A stretch of DNA of 64,000 bases from positions 1 to 64,000 of IMG/VR virus record IMGVR_UViG_3300031999_000006; one strand, 5' to 3'. Positions 49,754-58,247 of the stretch are shown here, one piece after another; the stretch's first letter is position 1, and every line of letters begins with the position of its first letter. The translations under genes were made by a program, and so were the position numbers. The notes under the pieces are model-generated. The model saw only the letters and a list, made by a program, of their open reading frames with translations. It made no database searches and was not told where the DNA came from. The DNA is from a virus.

Positions 49754-50703
49754 TTCTTGCCCACGAACTCTTCGTAATTCTTAGGAAAGTCCTCACTCCG
49801 AAACTTCTTAGTCTGTTCAGGAAACTTGTACCAGCCGGCAATGCTTTCCAACTCACCATGTCTGACCATGTAATCAAGCAATCCTGAGTAAGTGTCAATC
49901 GGTTTGTCTGTTAGCATCTCAAAGTTCACCACCCCGAAGGGCCGGCAAATCTTTGACTTCGCAACCTCTAAACGTCCTTTGTACCCGTCAAGTTCCTTGG
50001 TTGACTCATTCCTAATTGCCCCCGATAGGAAGCAGTGAAGGCGAAGGGAAGCAGTGAACTTGATCGCCTTACCGCCCACCGTCTCCGTTTTCTCTCCATA
50101 CATAACCCCGATCTTGTCTCGGATCTGATTGATGAAGATCAGACAGATTTTACTTTGGTAAACCTTCGCCATGACTTGCTTGAGGCCGTCACCGATTACC
50201 TTTGCCCTTCGCATTGAGGCCTCACTACGACCAATCTCCTTCTCTAAGTCCTCAATTCCTGGAGTAGCGGCAACAGAATCCCAGATTATCGTAAGTAGCT
50301 GATCTGGGTCATCATCACGAAGCAGTTTCACACTTTCACCAATGACCTTGAAAACATCCTCAATAGTTTTTAACTGGGTATCAGGATCGGGATAGAAAAA
50401 GGTATCGTCCAACTTGACACCGGTCAGAGTTATCAACCCCTGATCAAGAGCGCGTTCGGTATCAATCAGGACGGCTCGACCACCTAGACGCTGAGTCTCA
50501 GCAATGACATGACAAGCGATCCTACTTTTCCCTGTACTGAAGTCACCATATATTTCGGACAGTTTCCCTGCAGGGATACCGCCTCCGATAACCCGATCAA
50601 TAGCCAGGATACCAGTGGGCACTCTGAACTTGACCAATTCACTAATACGATCGGCCAGATTGATAGTCCCCAGTTTATTGTGAAGATCACCTGTCTTAGT
50701 CAT
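49750..50703 (-). CDS. RecA-like recombinase
   Basis: 317 aa, ATG 50703 after AGGTGAG. KLSEIYGDFSTGKSRIACHV has Walker A; GRAVLIDTERALDQ, TIIWDSVAATPGIEDLEKEI (Walker B) and CLIFINQIRDKIGVMYG with GGKAIKFTASLRL complete the RecA/UvsX core. It forms filaments on ssDNA for strand exchange, with SSB and SbcCD encoded alongside. Confidence 0.85.
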   Translation of the reverse strand: MTKTGDLHNKLGTINLADRISELVKFRVPTGILAIDRVIGGGIPAGKLSEIYGDFSTGKSRIACHVIAETQRLGGRAVLIDTERALDQGLITLTGVKLDDTFFYPDPDTQLKTIEDVFKVIGESVKLLRDDDPDQLLTIIWDSVAATPGIEDLEKEIGRSEASMRRAKVIGDGLKQVMAKVYQSKICLIFINQIRDKIGVMYGEKTETVGGKAIKFTASLRLHCFLSGAIRNESTKELDGYKGRLEVAKSKICRPFGVVNFEMLTDKPIDTYSGLLDYMVRHGELESIAGWYKFPEQTKKFRSEDFPKNYEEFVGKK

Positions 50704-50719
50704 TGTCTCACCTTTCACC

Positions 50720-50787
50720 TAAAAAAGAATCCGGACCGGAGGGAGGAAAGTTGGGCGCCACGATCGCTACCCCAGCCAGTCCGGATC
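50720..50787 (-). terminator. intrinsic terminator between SSB and RecA genes
   Basis: 12-bp stem with G-U pairs (50728-50739 with 50776-50787, core TCCGGAC), then CTTTTTT on the minus strand. It would reduce RecA transcription relative to the abundant SSB. Same TCCGGAC core as the terminator at 30190-30272. Confidence 0.7.
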
Positions 50788-50794
50788 CTCACTG

Positions 50795-51955
50795 TTACTT
50801 TTTCCCTAACCGAGCCTTGGCGGCCTCGATCTTCTTCTTGATCTCGTCCAGCTTTTCCTGCGGCGGCGGGGTACTAGTCGCCTTCTCCGTAGGAGCCTTC
50901 GTGGTGGGCGGAACCGGTTTGGGGGCCGCTGGTTTAGGTTTGGGTGCCTCTTCCTTAGGCTTCTCAACCTTCGCCTTTTTCTCCGCCTCTTCCTTTGCCT
51001 GCTTAGTAGCAAGGGCCTTCCGTTCCTTAAGCTCCTTCATCTGGGCCTCAAGCTTAGCCATAGTGTCGTCCTCAGACTCAGCCGGGACCGCTTCCTCAGC
51101 CGCTTCCTCAGCCGCTTCCTCGACCACGTCCTCAGCCACTTCCTCAGCGCCCGCTTCGGCGGAAGTTTCTTCAGCGACCGGTGCCTCTTCGGCACTAGCC
51201 GCTTCGCGTTGCTTTCTCAGGTCGTCACGAAGAAGATCTCTCTCCTCCGCATTGCCAAAAGTCTTGATCGTCACCAAATCGAAGTCCGCTTCCGGATACA
51301 ATGCCTTCACATCCAGGTCGACGATCTGTTCTGCCCAGGCAGACATCTCTTCCTCCGTACCCAGCGGTGAGGGGTCGGTAGGATAAACATTGTACATAGA
51401 CTGTGGTAGGGCCGTCTTGTCAAATACCAACATAAGATCCCGACCTGAAGTCTCGAGTTTACCGGACTTGTCGAACTTGTCGAACAAGTTGGACATCCTG
51501 CCCTTGGACGAGATGATCTGCATGATCTTCTGGTAGACACCCTGTACCGGTGCCTCGTAGAGCTTCACTCCATCTTCCGGCTTTTCTCTGTCAATGACGT
51601 TGAAGACGCCGAACCTCTTGGGCCGGTACTTGTTGGCCTCCTCAGGTTGTTTGGCCTTGATCAAACGGAACATTTCTTCGCAGGCAGGACACTTTGTCCC
51701 GTAGGTCTCCCGGTTACAGACGAACCGCTCGGTCTTGTCATCCTCGGCGTGCTTGATGAAGTGCACAGCCGCGTACAGGTGATAGGAAACCTTCGCTCCT
51801 GCCCGGGCGGGGAGGAGTCGGATCTGGTTTCCATCGGGCCCACTCTTGGGTCTCCAGTGCTTCTCTGACCAGTCAAAGCCCTGAGCACGCTTTTTCTCCT
51901 GATCAACCACTCGTTGAGCCGATTCAGTATCCGGCTCACCAAAAAGTTTTGCCAT
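50795..51955 (-). CDS. ssDNA-binding protein, gp32-like
   Basis: 386 aa. KHWRPKSGPDGNQIRLLPAR and HFIKHAEDDKTERFVCNRET then YGTKCPACEEMF (zinc-type Cys cluster) and RFGVFNVIDREKPEDG are features of gp32-like SSBs with an OB core. A long acidic Ala/Glu-rich stretch (about 245-300) and a Lys/Pro-rich tail follow; low-complexity tails recruit replication partners. Terminator follows. Confidence 0.72.
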   Translation of the reverse strand: MAKLFGEPDTESAQRVVDQEKKRAQGFDWSEKHWRPKSGPDGNQIRLLPARAGAKVSYHLYAAVHFIKHAEDDKTERFVCNRETYGTKCPACEEMFRLIKAKQPEEANKYRPKRFGVFNVIDREKPEDGVKLYEAPVQGVYQKIMQIISSKGRMSNLFDKFDKSGKLETSGRDLMLVFDKTALPQSMYNVYPTDPSPLGTEEEMSAWAEQIVDLDVKALYPEADFDLVTIKTFGNAEERDLLRDDLRKQREAASAEEAPVAEETSAEAGAEEVAEDVVEEAAEEAAEEAVPAESEDDTMAKLEAQMKELKERKALATKQAKEEAEKKAKVEKPKEEAPKPKPAAPKPVPPTTKAPTEKATSTPPPQEKLDEIKKKIEAAKARLGKK

Positions 51956-51967
51956 TGGTTACCTCCT

Positions 51968-52435
51968 TTAAGGTTTGGCTAATTCTTGCTTCTTTATGTA
52001 AATAGACGGGTCTGCCTGCACCCGCATATTTGAAGCCAACGAGATAAGGATGTCCTTCCGATGATAAAAGGACTCCTTAATCGCACCCAAGATACCAACG
52101 TTCTTCCGTGCCGTCGCAAAGTTCTCCTGGGCTCCCTGGAAGGTAGGATCCAAACGAATCCTGTTCTTAACCATGGTCTCAGTGACTTTGTCACCGGCCG
52201 ACTCCTTCCGTATTCTCTCATCCAGGATTGCCTCGGCCATCTCAAGTGTAGTCTTCGCCTCGGCCATCTCAGCCTGGGCGACTTCAGAGAGTACGGCATA
52301 CCAAGCAAACAAACTTGGCTGGTCCTTCAGATCATCATTAATAGTCTCCTCACTGCACTTGAGTTCCTTCTGATAGTCGATGGTATATGTCTTCCCACCG
52401 ACCACCATCTCAACGGGAAAGAATTCTTTATCCAT
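51968..52435 (-). CDS. helical protein beside SSB, possible recombination mediator
   Basis: 155 aa. PSLFAWYAVLSEVAQAEMAE and later SFYHRKDILISLASNMR are conserved in small proteins that I recall near phage SSB genes. Size and position suggest a UvsY-like mediator loading RecA on SSB-coated DNA; sequence alone does not prove it. Confidence 0.5.
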   Translation of the reverse strand: MDKEFFPVEMVVGGKTYTIDYQKELKCSEETINDDLKDQPSLFAWYAVLSEVAQAEMAEAKTTLEMAEAILDERIRKESAGDKVTETMVKNRIRLDPTFQGAQENFATARKNVGILGAIKESFYHRKDILISLASNMRVQADPSIYIKKQELAKP

Positions 52436-52438
52436 GTT

Positions 52439-52783
52439 TTACTCCTGACACCGCCACACGGAAAAGGTTCCGTTGTGTAGATCCTCCATGACTTTATAGA
52501 CATAATCCTCAACCTTGAACTCCTGGTTGCCCTGACCCGGTCGCCATACTCCTACATGGATAGGATGCCCACAGACATCTATATCTGGACGATCCAGACG
52601 GACAAGGTCAATAATGTCAACCCCTGACTCCATTTTCACAAATGGATATGGTTTTAAACAAAGGAACTTAGGATCAATTTTCTCCCACGCATAGGCCTTA
52701 GGGAAGATGATCTTCAGACCTTTCTCCGAATCCGGACCAAGAAGATGTACCAACTGCCTAATCTGACTTGCACAAAGTCTCAT
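52439..52783 (-). CDS. hypothetical protein
   Basis: 114 aa, begins RLCASQIRQLVHLLGPDSEK; mixed alpha/beta (VCGHPIHVGVWRPGQG). Unknown; lies between DNA polymerase and SSB-cluster genes. Confidence 0.5.
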   Translation of the reverse strand: MRLCASQIRQLVHLLGPDSEKGLKIIFPKAYAWEKIDPKFLCLKPYPFVKMESGVDIIDLVRLDRPDIDVCGHPIHVGVWRPGQGNQEFKVEDYVYKVMEDLHNGTFSVWRCQE

Positions 52784-52792
52784 ACTGTCCTC

Positions 52793-55390
52793 CTATTCAA
52801 TTCCCACCAAAGCTCCCCAGTTTGTCCCGATGGCCACGTCGACTTTGATTGGAACATTGACCCACGGATGGTCAAATCTCTCCATCTGATCATAGATCAT
52901 CAGTAGCATCTCGGGAACTTCATTCTCTGGGCAGTCAAAAAGAATCATGTCATGGACATTCATGACCATACACGACTCCATTCCCCTCTTCCGCATTAGC
53001 ATCCACACACGACTCGCCGCATCCAATACCAGATCACTAGCGGTACCTTGTATGGGTGCATTAACTCCTTCACGGAAAAGGGCTTCCCAACCAGCCTGGT
53101 CACGAACATTCTCCGTAGCAAAATATCGACGCCTTCCAAAAAAGGTTTCAACATAACCACGACTCCGAATCTGCTTCCGTATTGTATCAACATAACCTTT
53201 AATCCCAGTATACTTGGTATAGAAGGCCTCAATCTTTTTATCTGCTTCCCGCATTGATATCTTTAACTGCTTAGACAGACCATGTGCAGACTCACCATAG
53301 ACAATTCCGAAGTTTACACTCTTTGCCTCAACCCTTTGCTTTGCTTTAGCCAACTCAGATAGATCATCATTGGGTCCGAAGATAGCCATCCGAGTCACCT
53401 CATGGATATCCTCACCACTCCTAAAGGCATCAATCAACGCCTGGTCATGCGAGTACATGGCTAGTACCCGAAGCTCCATTTGGGAATAGTCAACCTCGAC
53501 AAACAATCCCCTCTTTGATCGAAACACCGGACGAATCTCTTTCGGTATGTTCTGGAAGTTTGGCTTTTGACACGATGGACGACCAGTTGCCGTTCTGGTT
53601 AACATATACTCACCCCTAACCACACCATCGATGTTTAACTTTGTATAAGGAATGAGATAGGTACTAATAATTTTTGCTGTCGTACGATACTTCAATAAGT
53701 CAGTGACAAAGGGGTGCTTACCCTTAATCGTCTCTAATGCCTCTTCATCCACTGACATCTTTTGTGTCTTTTTTGTTTTCTTTTCCGAGACAAGCTTCAT
53801 CTCCTCCAAGATAGAACGAAGATGGGAACCTGAATTAAAGTTTACATCCCTCTGAAGTTTCTCAGCAACCGTTCTCACCTCTTTATAGGAGGCCAACTTG
53901 TTGAATAGAGTACACGCCTCTTTGTTATACTCCTGATAGGTTTCCTCAAGTACCTTAAGGTCCAGAGTCACACCCTCCAACTCCATCTCAATGAGAGTAT
54001 AAACCGCCTTCGTCAAGATTGTGATGAGGAACTCAAAGGCTGTGGGTGACAATCTTTTCTCATATATCATCGCCAACTCATCACCAACAAAAGTATCCAT
54101 CGTATTGTAGTTGGCAATCTTTTCCAAACTTTCCTCAACTAAGTTACTAGCATCAATGTCCCACCCACCATGGTCCGTAAACTTCCACGCGCACTGATGA
54201 AGTCCCTGAGGACTATGCTTTCCTTCCAAAAGGAAAACCGCCAGTTGAGTATCAAGCCAGAGGTTTGTTGATCTAACCCCATAGATGGCCTGCATGAACT
54301 TAAGATCAAACTTTGCATTCTGGGCAACCATCTTAACTCGAGAGTCAATAAAAAGAGGACTAACTATCTTCGCTATTTCTTTGTGATAATCAAGATTGGG
54401 ACTTTCACGATGGTTCATTGGTATCCACCAAGTCGGACCATTACGCAAAGTGAAGGACATAGACACAATTACAGCATCAGGAGCCAGTGGGTCAAAACCT
54501 GATGACTCAACGTCGAAGGTCACAATTGCACCCTCATCTCTTTTGTTGGCCTCATCCAGAATTGACTTCACCATCGCTTCTGTCTTATCGCAATCATCAA
54601 CTATATTATAAGGGATCTTGTGTTCCGAATCAAGAAATACTTTGATCTTGCGCATCTCCTCAAGATACATCGCATCGTGACGCTGTCTTTGATCACGCAG
54701 AATATATGAAGGATGATACATCACATAGAACCGACGACCATCCTTGAGGAAACCATGGCCGTGAGCGGCACCCACATGCCAGCGCCCCAGAAGAGTATCG
54801 AGTGGTGTGTTGCCTAAGAGAACGATCAACTTTCCGTGGAACCTCTGTAGGTCCTCCTCAAGATACCGGGAACAGCAAGCAATCTCCACTGCCTCAGGTG
54901 GACGATTAGAAGGCACCACCTCATAGGGACGATCCTTGACTGGAGGCCGGCATCGGACAGTATTCACAAAAGCACAGTCCTCCTCAACTAGTCCGGCAAG
55001 CCGTATGAACTTGCGAAGGCATCGGCCGGCCGGTCCAACAAACGGAATACCCTTCTCAACTTCCTCCACACCAGGTGCCTCACCAACGAATAGAACGCTC
55101 GCCGTCCCAATGTTCTCAGAGGCCTTGACTTCATTCTTCTTGACTCCCTTGCCCAGTGGGCACCTCAAGCAAGAGTCGACTCCAGAAGAAGATGACCGAG
55201 ATTTGGATGGTGGACGAACCGGACGAAGTGCCTCCTCAACAAGCATTTGTTTAATCTCTTCCAATGTATATAGTCTATACTCATAACGCCGATTACGTGA
55301 TATCCTAAGACCAAACTCATCCGTAATCTCACGAGGAGACAGTTTCTCCAACTCAGGGAAGAAGACCATCGTATCGTTACGTTTTTTCAC
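52793..55390 (-). CDS. family A DNA polymerase fused to N-terminal uracil-DNA glycosylase-like domain
   Basis: 865 aa, GTG start at 55390 after GAGGGATTAG. Residues about 75-255 are a family 4/5 UDG-like domain (LFVGEAPGVEEVEKGIPFVG, FVNTVRCRPP, YHPSYIL, with CLRCPLGKG as Fe-S-type cysteines). Residues about 265-450 are a 3'-5' exonuclease (TFDVESSGFDP; AQNAKFDLKF). The rest is PolA: VDYSQMELRVLAMYSHDQAL, KSVNFGIVYGESAHGLS, APIQGTASDLV and MNVHDMILFDCPE. No 5' nuclease domain; that is supplied by 48451-49368. Confidence 0.85.
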   Translation of the reverse strand: MKKRNDTMVFFPELEKLSPREITDEFGLRISRNRRYEYRLYTLEEIKQMLVEEALRPVRPPSKSRSSSSGVDSCLRCPLGKGVKKNEVKASENIGTASVLFVGEAPGVEEVEKGIPFVGPAGRCLRKFIRLAGLVEEDCAFVNTVRCRPPVKDRPYEVVPSNRPPEAVEIACCSRYLEEDLQRFHGKLIVLLGNTPLDTLLGRWHVGAAHGHGFLKDGRRFYVMYHPSYILRDQRQRHDAMYLEEMRKIKVFLDSEHKIPYNIVDDCDKTEAMVKSILDEANKRDEGAIVTFDVESSGFDPLAPDAVIVSMSFTLRNGPTWWIPMNHRESPNLDYHKEIAKIVSPLFIDSRVKMVAQNAKFDLKFMQAIYGVRSTNLWLDTQLAVFLLEGKHSPQGLHQCAWKFTDHGGWDIDASNLVEESLEKIANYNTMDTFVGDELAMIYEKRLSPTAFEFLITILTKAVYTLIEMELEGVTLDLKVLEETYQEYNKEACTLFNKLASYKEVRTVAEKLQRDVNFNSGSHLRSILEEMKLVSEKKTKKTQKMSVDEEALETIKGKHPFVTDLLKYRTTAKIISTYLIPYTKLNIDGVVRGEYMLTRTATGRPSCQKPNFQNIPKEIRPVFRSKRGLFVEVDYSQMELRVLAMYSHDQALIDAFRSGEDIHEVTRMAIFGPNDDLSELAKAKQRVEAKSVNFGIVYGESAHGLSKQLKISMREADKKIEAFYTKYTGIKGYVDTIRKQIRSRGYVETFFGRRRYFATENVRDQAGWEALFREGVNAPIQGTASDLVLDAASRVWMLMRKRGMESCMVMNVHDMILFDCPENEVPEMLLMIYDQMERFDHPWVNVPIKVDVAIGTNWGALVGIE

Positions 55391-56405
55391 TATCTAATCC
55401 CTCAAACATATTTGACGCTTCCAGCTGAAGATAGAGATCCCACACTGACGCCTTACCCGTCTTCTTCCTTTCCTGATTGACCCAGTCCTCGAACTTCGTC
55501 CATGACCGGAAACAGGCCTCAACACGAAGCCAAAAGTTCTTCGACAACTCATCCATAGTCGATTCTATTCCAACCTTCTTAAGTTGGGAAACCAGATAGT
55601 TATCCTGAACGCTCGCGGCCATGACCGCGCCTTGACGGGCTCGAATAGGAGAAACTGAAACAACCATGACTTTTTTCTTATCCTTCTTATCCTCATCGAA
55701 CAAATAGATATGACCATAACCAGCCGACTTCGTGATTGTTGCGTCCACTGAATACCAAGGAAAGTCACCAAGTACATCTGGCATACAAAGGCCAAGCATA
55801 TGAACCTTCCCACGATAATTATACTCACGAAATCGCTCAAACAAATGACTGAACGCCTCTTTCTTCAGCGTTGAACCCTTAATCTTTCCTGACATACCAC
55901 CCAACGCTATATACTGACAACCAGCATCCACCATTCGCTTCAACCATTGATCATTCTCACCATAGTGAAAGATAGGAACAATAAAATCTAGGCCTTTCTT
56001 CTCAGTTAAGTAAATGTAATTATTGAATGATTCTGCGGCGGCGCGTTCAACCTCAAGTCTCGCCGCCTCTCCACTAAGATCCCGGGACTTAGGAATAACA
56101 TCAAGATTAAACGCATGAAGAGTTTGAAAGTTATCCTCATCACGAAACTTTTTAAGATAGTCAGCATAGAAGTCAATGTTAACTTCCTGCCCTAAAGTCA
56201 TAACAGTAAACGCACCGGAGTCCACAAACAAGTCCATCTTCTTTGTATACTCCTTACCAAGCGTGGCTGTAAGCTTCTCAAGTGGGCCCTTATACGCAAA
56301 GCTTGACAAGACTCTCCTAAATACCCCCGCCTTTGCATACTCCACCAGACGCCCCATACCTTCAGAGGTCATAACAAAGAAAACTTTGAAGGTTAGATCT
56401 CTCAT
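55377..56405 (-). CDS. dpdA: DpdA-like DNA 7-deazaguanine transglycosylase
   Basis: 342 aa; ATG 56405 overlaps the clamp stop (ATGA). TGT fold: LFVDSGAFTVMTLGQEVN has the conserved Asp-Ser-Gly; FIVPIFHYGENDQWLKRMVD and QYIALGGMSGKIKG are typical of TGT/DpdA barrels, and MLGLCMPDVLGDFPWYSVDA continues it. It would exchange guanine in DNA for preQ0 or a derivative. Genes for making the base lie next to it, and it is far shorter than tRNA-type archaeal enzymes with PUA domains. Confidence 0.78.
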   Translation of the reverse strand: MRDLTFKVFFVMTSEGMGRLVEYAKAGVFRRVLSSFAYKGPLEKLTATLGKEYTKKMDLFVDSGAFTVMTLGQEVNIDFYADYLKKFRDEDNFQTLHAFNLDVIPKSRDLSGEAARLEVERAAAESFNNYIYLTEKKGLDFIVPIFHYGENDQWLKRMVDAGCQYIALGGMSGKIKGSTLKKEAFSHLFERFREYNYRGKVHMLGLCMPDVLGDFPWYSVDATITKSAGYGHIYLFDEDKKDKKKVMVVSVSPIRARQGAVMAASVQDNYLVSQLKKVGIESTMDELSKNFWLRVEACFRSWTKFEDWVNQERKKTGKASVWDLYLQLEASNMFEGLDSEKT

Positions 56406-57541
56406 CTTATTGATCCCACCTTCCAACCAATGTAATGTTCTTCACTCGTGCCTGGAGTATAAGCATAGATACACCGACCAGGAACAATAACAAATCTGGA
56501 ATATCGCTCAATAGCGGTTAACAAAAAGTCCGAATGTATTCTAACCTTTTCAAAGTCTGGGCATCCCCTAAGAGGAAGAGTAATGGTCATATTCTTTCCA
56601 GAGGACGCCTGAAGAAGGATGGGAATAATAGTAAGGATACCATCTTTAGCACTGATCTCAGCGTCTGAATACTCCATAGCATCCTTAAAAAGTAAGGCCA
56701 CTCCAGATAAATCCGTTCCTAACAGTTCCTTCGGAAAGTCAAACTTAATCTCTGCCTTATCTATCTCTTCATTGAGTGTATCCAAAAGATGATTATGCGC
56801 AGGCATAAGAAAAGAGACACCCGTTACAAATACCAGAAATCCTTCCTCCTTATTGACGTCAACACCAAAGTCAAATACCACAAAACCTTCAGAAGTTACC
56901 CCCAACCGTTCCAATTTATACTTAGGTCGAATAAGTTGCTCAACTACCTCTGCCGACATAAAGAAATCTTGATCAATGCCCTTCAAAGGTTCATCTAGAG
57001 TATAACGAGTCACTCTATAATTGTCAGAGGCGATCAACGCATTCTGATCCTTGACAAACCAGATCCCGCAGAATGCCGGCTGATAAGTATTCTTTGACAT
57101 ACAAAAAGATAATGACTTAAGTGCGGCAAGAAACTCTTGTCCAGGACACTCCTTAATTTGGCCAAGAAGACTTTCAGGTGTTACAATCCCCATTGACTCA
57201 ACCAAATCGACTTCACCATGAAAGTGCCCAATACTAAAACCAAGAGTTTGATCAGTAATAGTAAAGATAATCTCCTTATCGAGATGCCCAGACAATAGTC
57301 CCCAAATCTTTTTTGTAGCACCAACAGGGAGGCCAACAGTGTGATAGTTCTCCTTCAAGTCCAGCACCCTATCCTTACATGCCGCCCCTCCCCAAAGCTG
57401 GGACGCAATGACATAAGATTGGTGAAAAATAAACACACACGAGGTGGGAAGAATGTTGGTTGGAGAAGAGAAGTCAAAAAGAATATCCATAAGTTTCTTA
57501 AGTGTCTTCGCCTTCTTGCTTATTGTAATTACTTCATCCAT
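56402..57541 (-). CDS. DNA polymerase sliding clamp (beta-clamp-like)
   Basis: 379 aa. FCGIWFVKDQNALIASDNYR then VTRYTLDEPL is the typical start of a clamp domain (as in DnaN, S/TDGYRL). FFMSAEVVEQLIRPKYKLER and repeated domain architecture agree with a three-domain DnaN ring. Holds the phage polymerase on DNA; adjacent to it with only dpdA between. Confidence 0.65.
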   Translation of the reverse strand: MDEVITISKKAKTLKKLMDILFDFSSPTNILPTSCVFIFHQSYVIASQLWGGAACKDRVLDLKENYHTVGLPVGATKKIWGLLSGHLDKEIIFTITDQTLGFSIGHFHGEVDLVESMGIVTPESLLGQIKECPGQEFLAALKSLSFCMSKNTYQPAFCGIWFVKDQNALIASDNYRVTRYTLDEPLKGIDQDFFMSAEVVEQLIRPKYKLERLGVTSEGFVVFDFGVDVNKEEGFLVFVTGVSFLMPAHNHLLDTLNEEIDKAEIKFDFPKELLGTDLSGVALLFKDAMEYSDAEISAKDGILTIIPILLQASSGKNMTITLPLRGCPDFEKVRIHSDFLLTAIERYSRFVIVPGRCIYAYTPGTSEEHYIGWKVGSIR

Positions 57542-58245
57542 AGTTCATGCCTCCTTAAAACTACTTCAATTTCACGAGCACGCTCTATATCATACTCGCC
57601 TGCCTTAATTCTTTTGATGTAGCCCGGTATGCCCGACCACTCTTTGATATCTGCACGAAGGGCAAGACTCAATCCATTATTCTCAAAGGCTATCCATCGC
57701 CTGAAACAGGCGGCGCACTCTCCGCAAGGAACCTTTGTTGAGTCCGATCCAAAGCAAGAGAACGACTTATAGAGAACATCGACCGGACACTTTTCGTTGC
57801 CTTGATCAAGGTACCACTTGATCATGCCTGACTTTGTCATACCTTGGAAAGGACTGTCCACCACGATCCTTCGCTCATTAAGGAAAGATAGCATCTCTGA
57901 CGCCTTATCCAGGAACTCAGGCGAACGATCAGGAATGGACTGCTCACCTTTTTGGAAAACCAAGTAAATGTCATCCCCGTAAAGTGCACCAATCATGGCA
58001 AGGAAAAGATTACGCATTGGGATATAGGCATCAGGTGCTTCCTGATCACCGAGGTACAATCGTTTCTCAATGATCAAGTCCATGCCCAATCTTTTCGCAA
58101 GACTCATGGAAGTGAAGTATTCCGATGCTCCGTAGCGGTGACCCAAGTGGACATGAACTGCCTTTGGCTTGCCCAAAACAAACCAGGCAATCAATGAGTC
58201 AAGCCCCCCGCTAAACATCAGAACAGGACGTCTGCTTTTTGCCAT
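57529..58245 (-). CDS. queC: 7-cyano-7-deazaguanine synthase-like
   Basis: 238 aa, ATG 58245 after AAGGAATTGATC. PP-loop VLMFSGGLDSLIAWFV, adenylation-site YIPMRNLFLAMIGALYGDDI, and zinc site SFSCFGSDSTKVPCGECAACF fit QueC. It converts CDG to preQ0 with ammonia and ATP. A second QueC-type domain is fused to an amidotransferase in the neighbouring gene, so the two enzymes probably share or split the steps. Confidence 0.8.
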   Translation of the reverse strand: MAKSRRPVLMFSGGLDSLIAWFVLGKPKAVHVHLGHRYGASEYFTSMSLAKRLGMDLIIEKRLYLGDQEAPDAYIPMRNLFLAMIGALYGDDIYLVFQKGEQSIPDRSPEFLDKASEMLSFLNERRIVVDSPFQGMTKSGMIKWYLDQGNEKCPVDVLYKSFSCFGSDSTKVPCGECAACFRRWIAFENNGLSLALRADIKEWSGIPGYIKRIKAGEYDIERAREIEVVLRRHELWMK

Positions 58246-58247
58246 GA

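Noticed and set aside
50795-51955. Reading the Ala/Glu-rich part of the SSB as a separate gene or repeat element
   Set aside because: It is in frame with the OB-type core and typical of an acidic, disordered C-terminal region.
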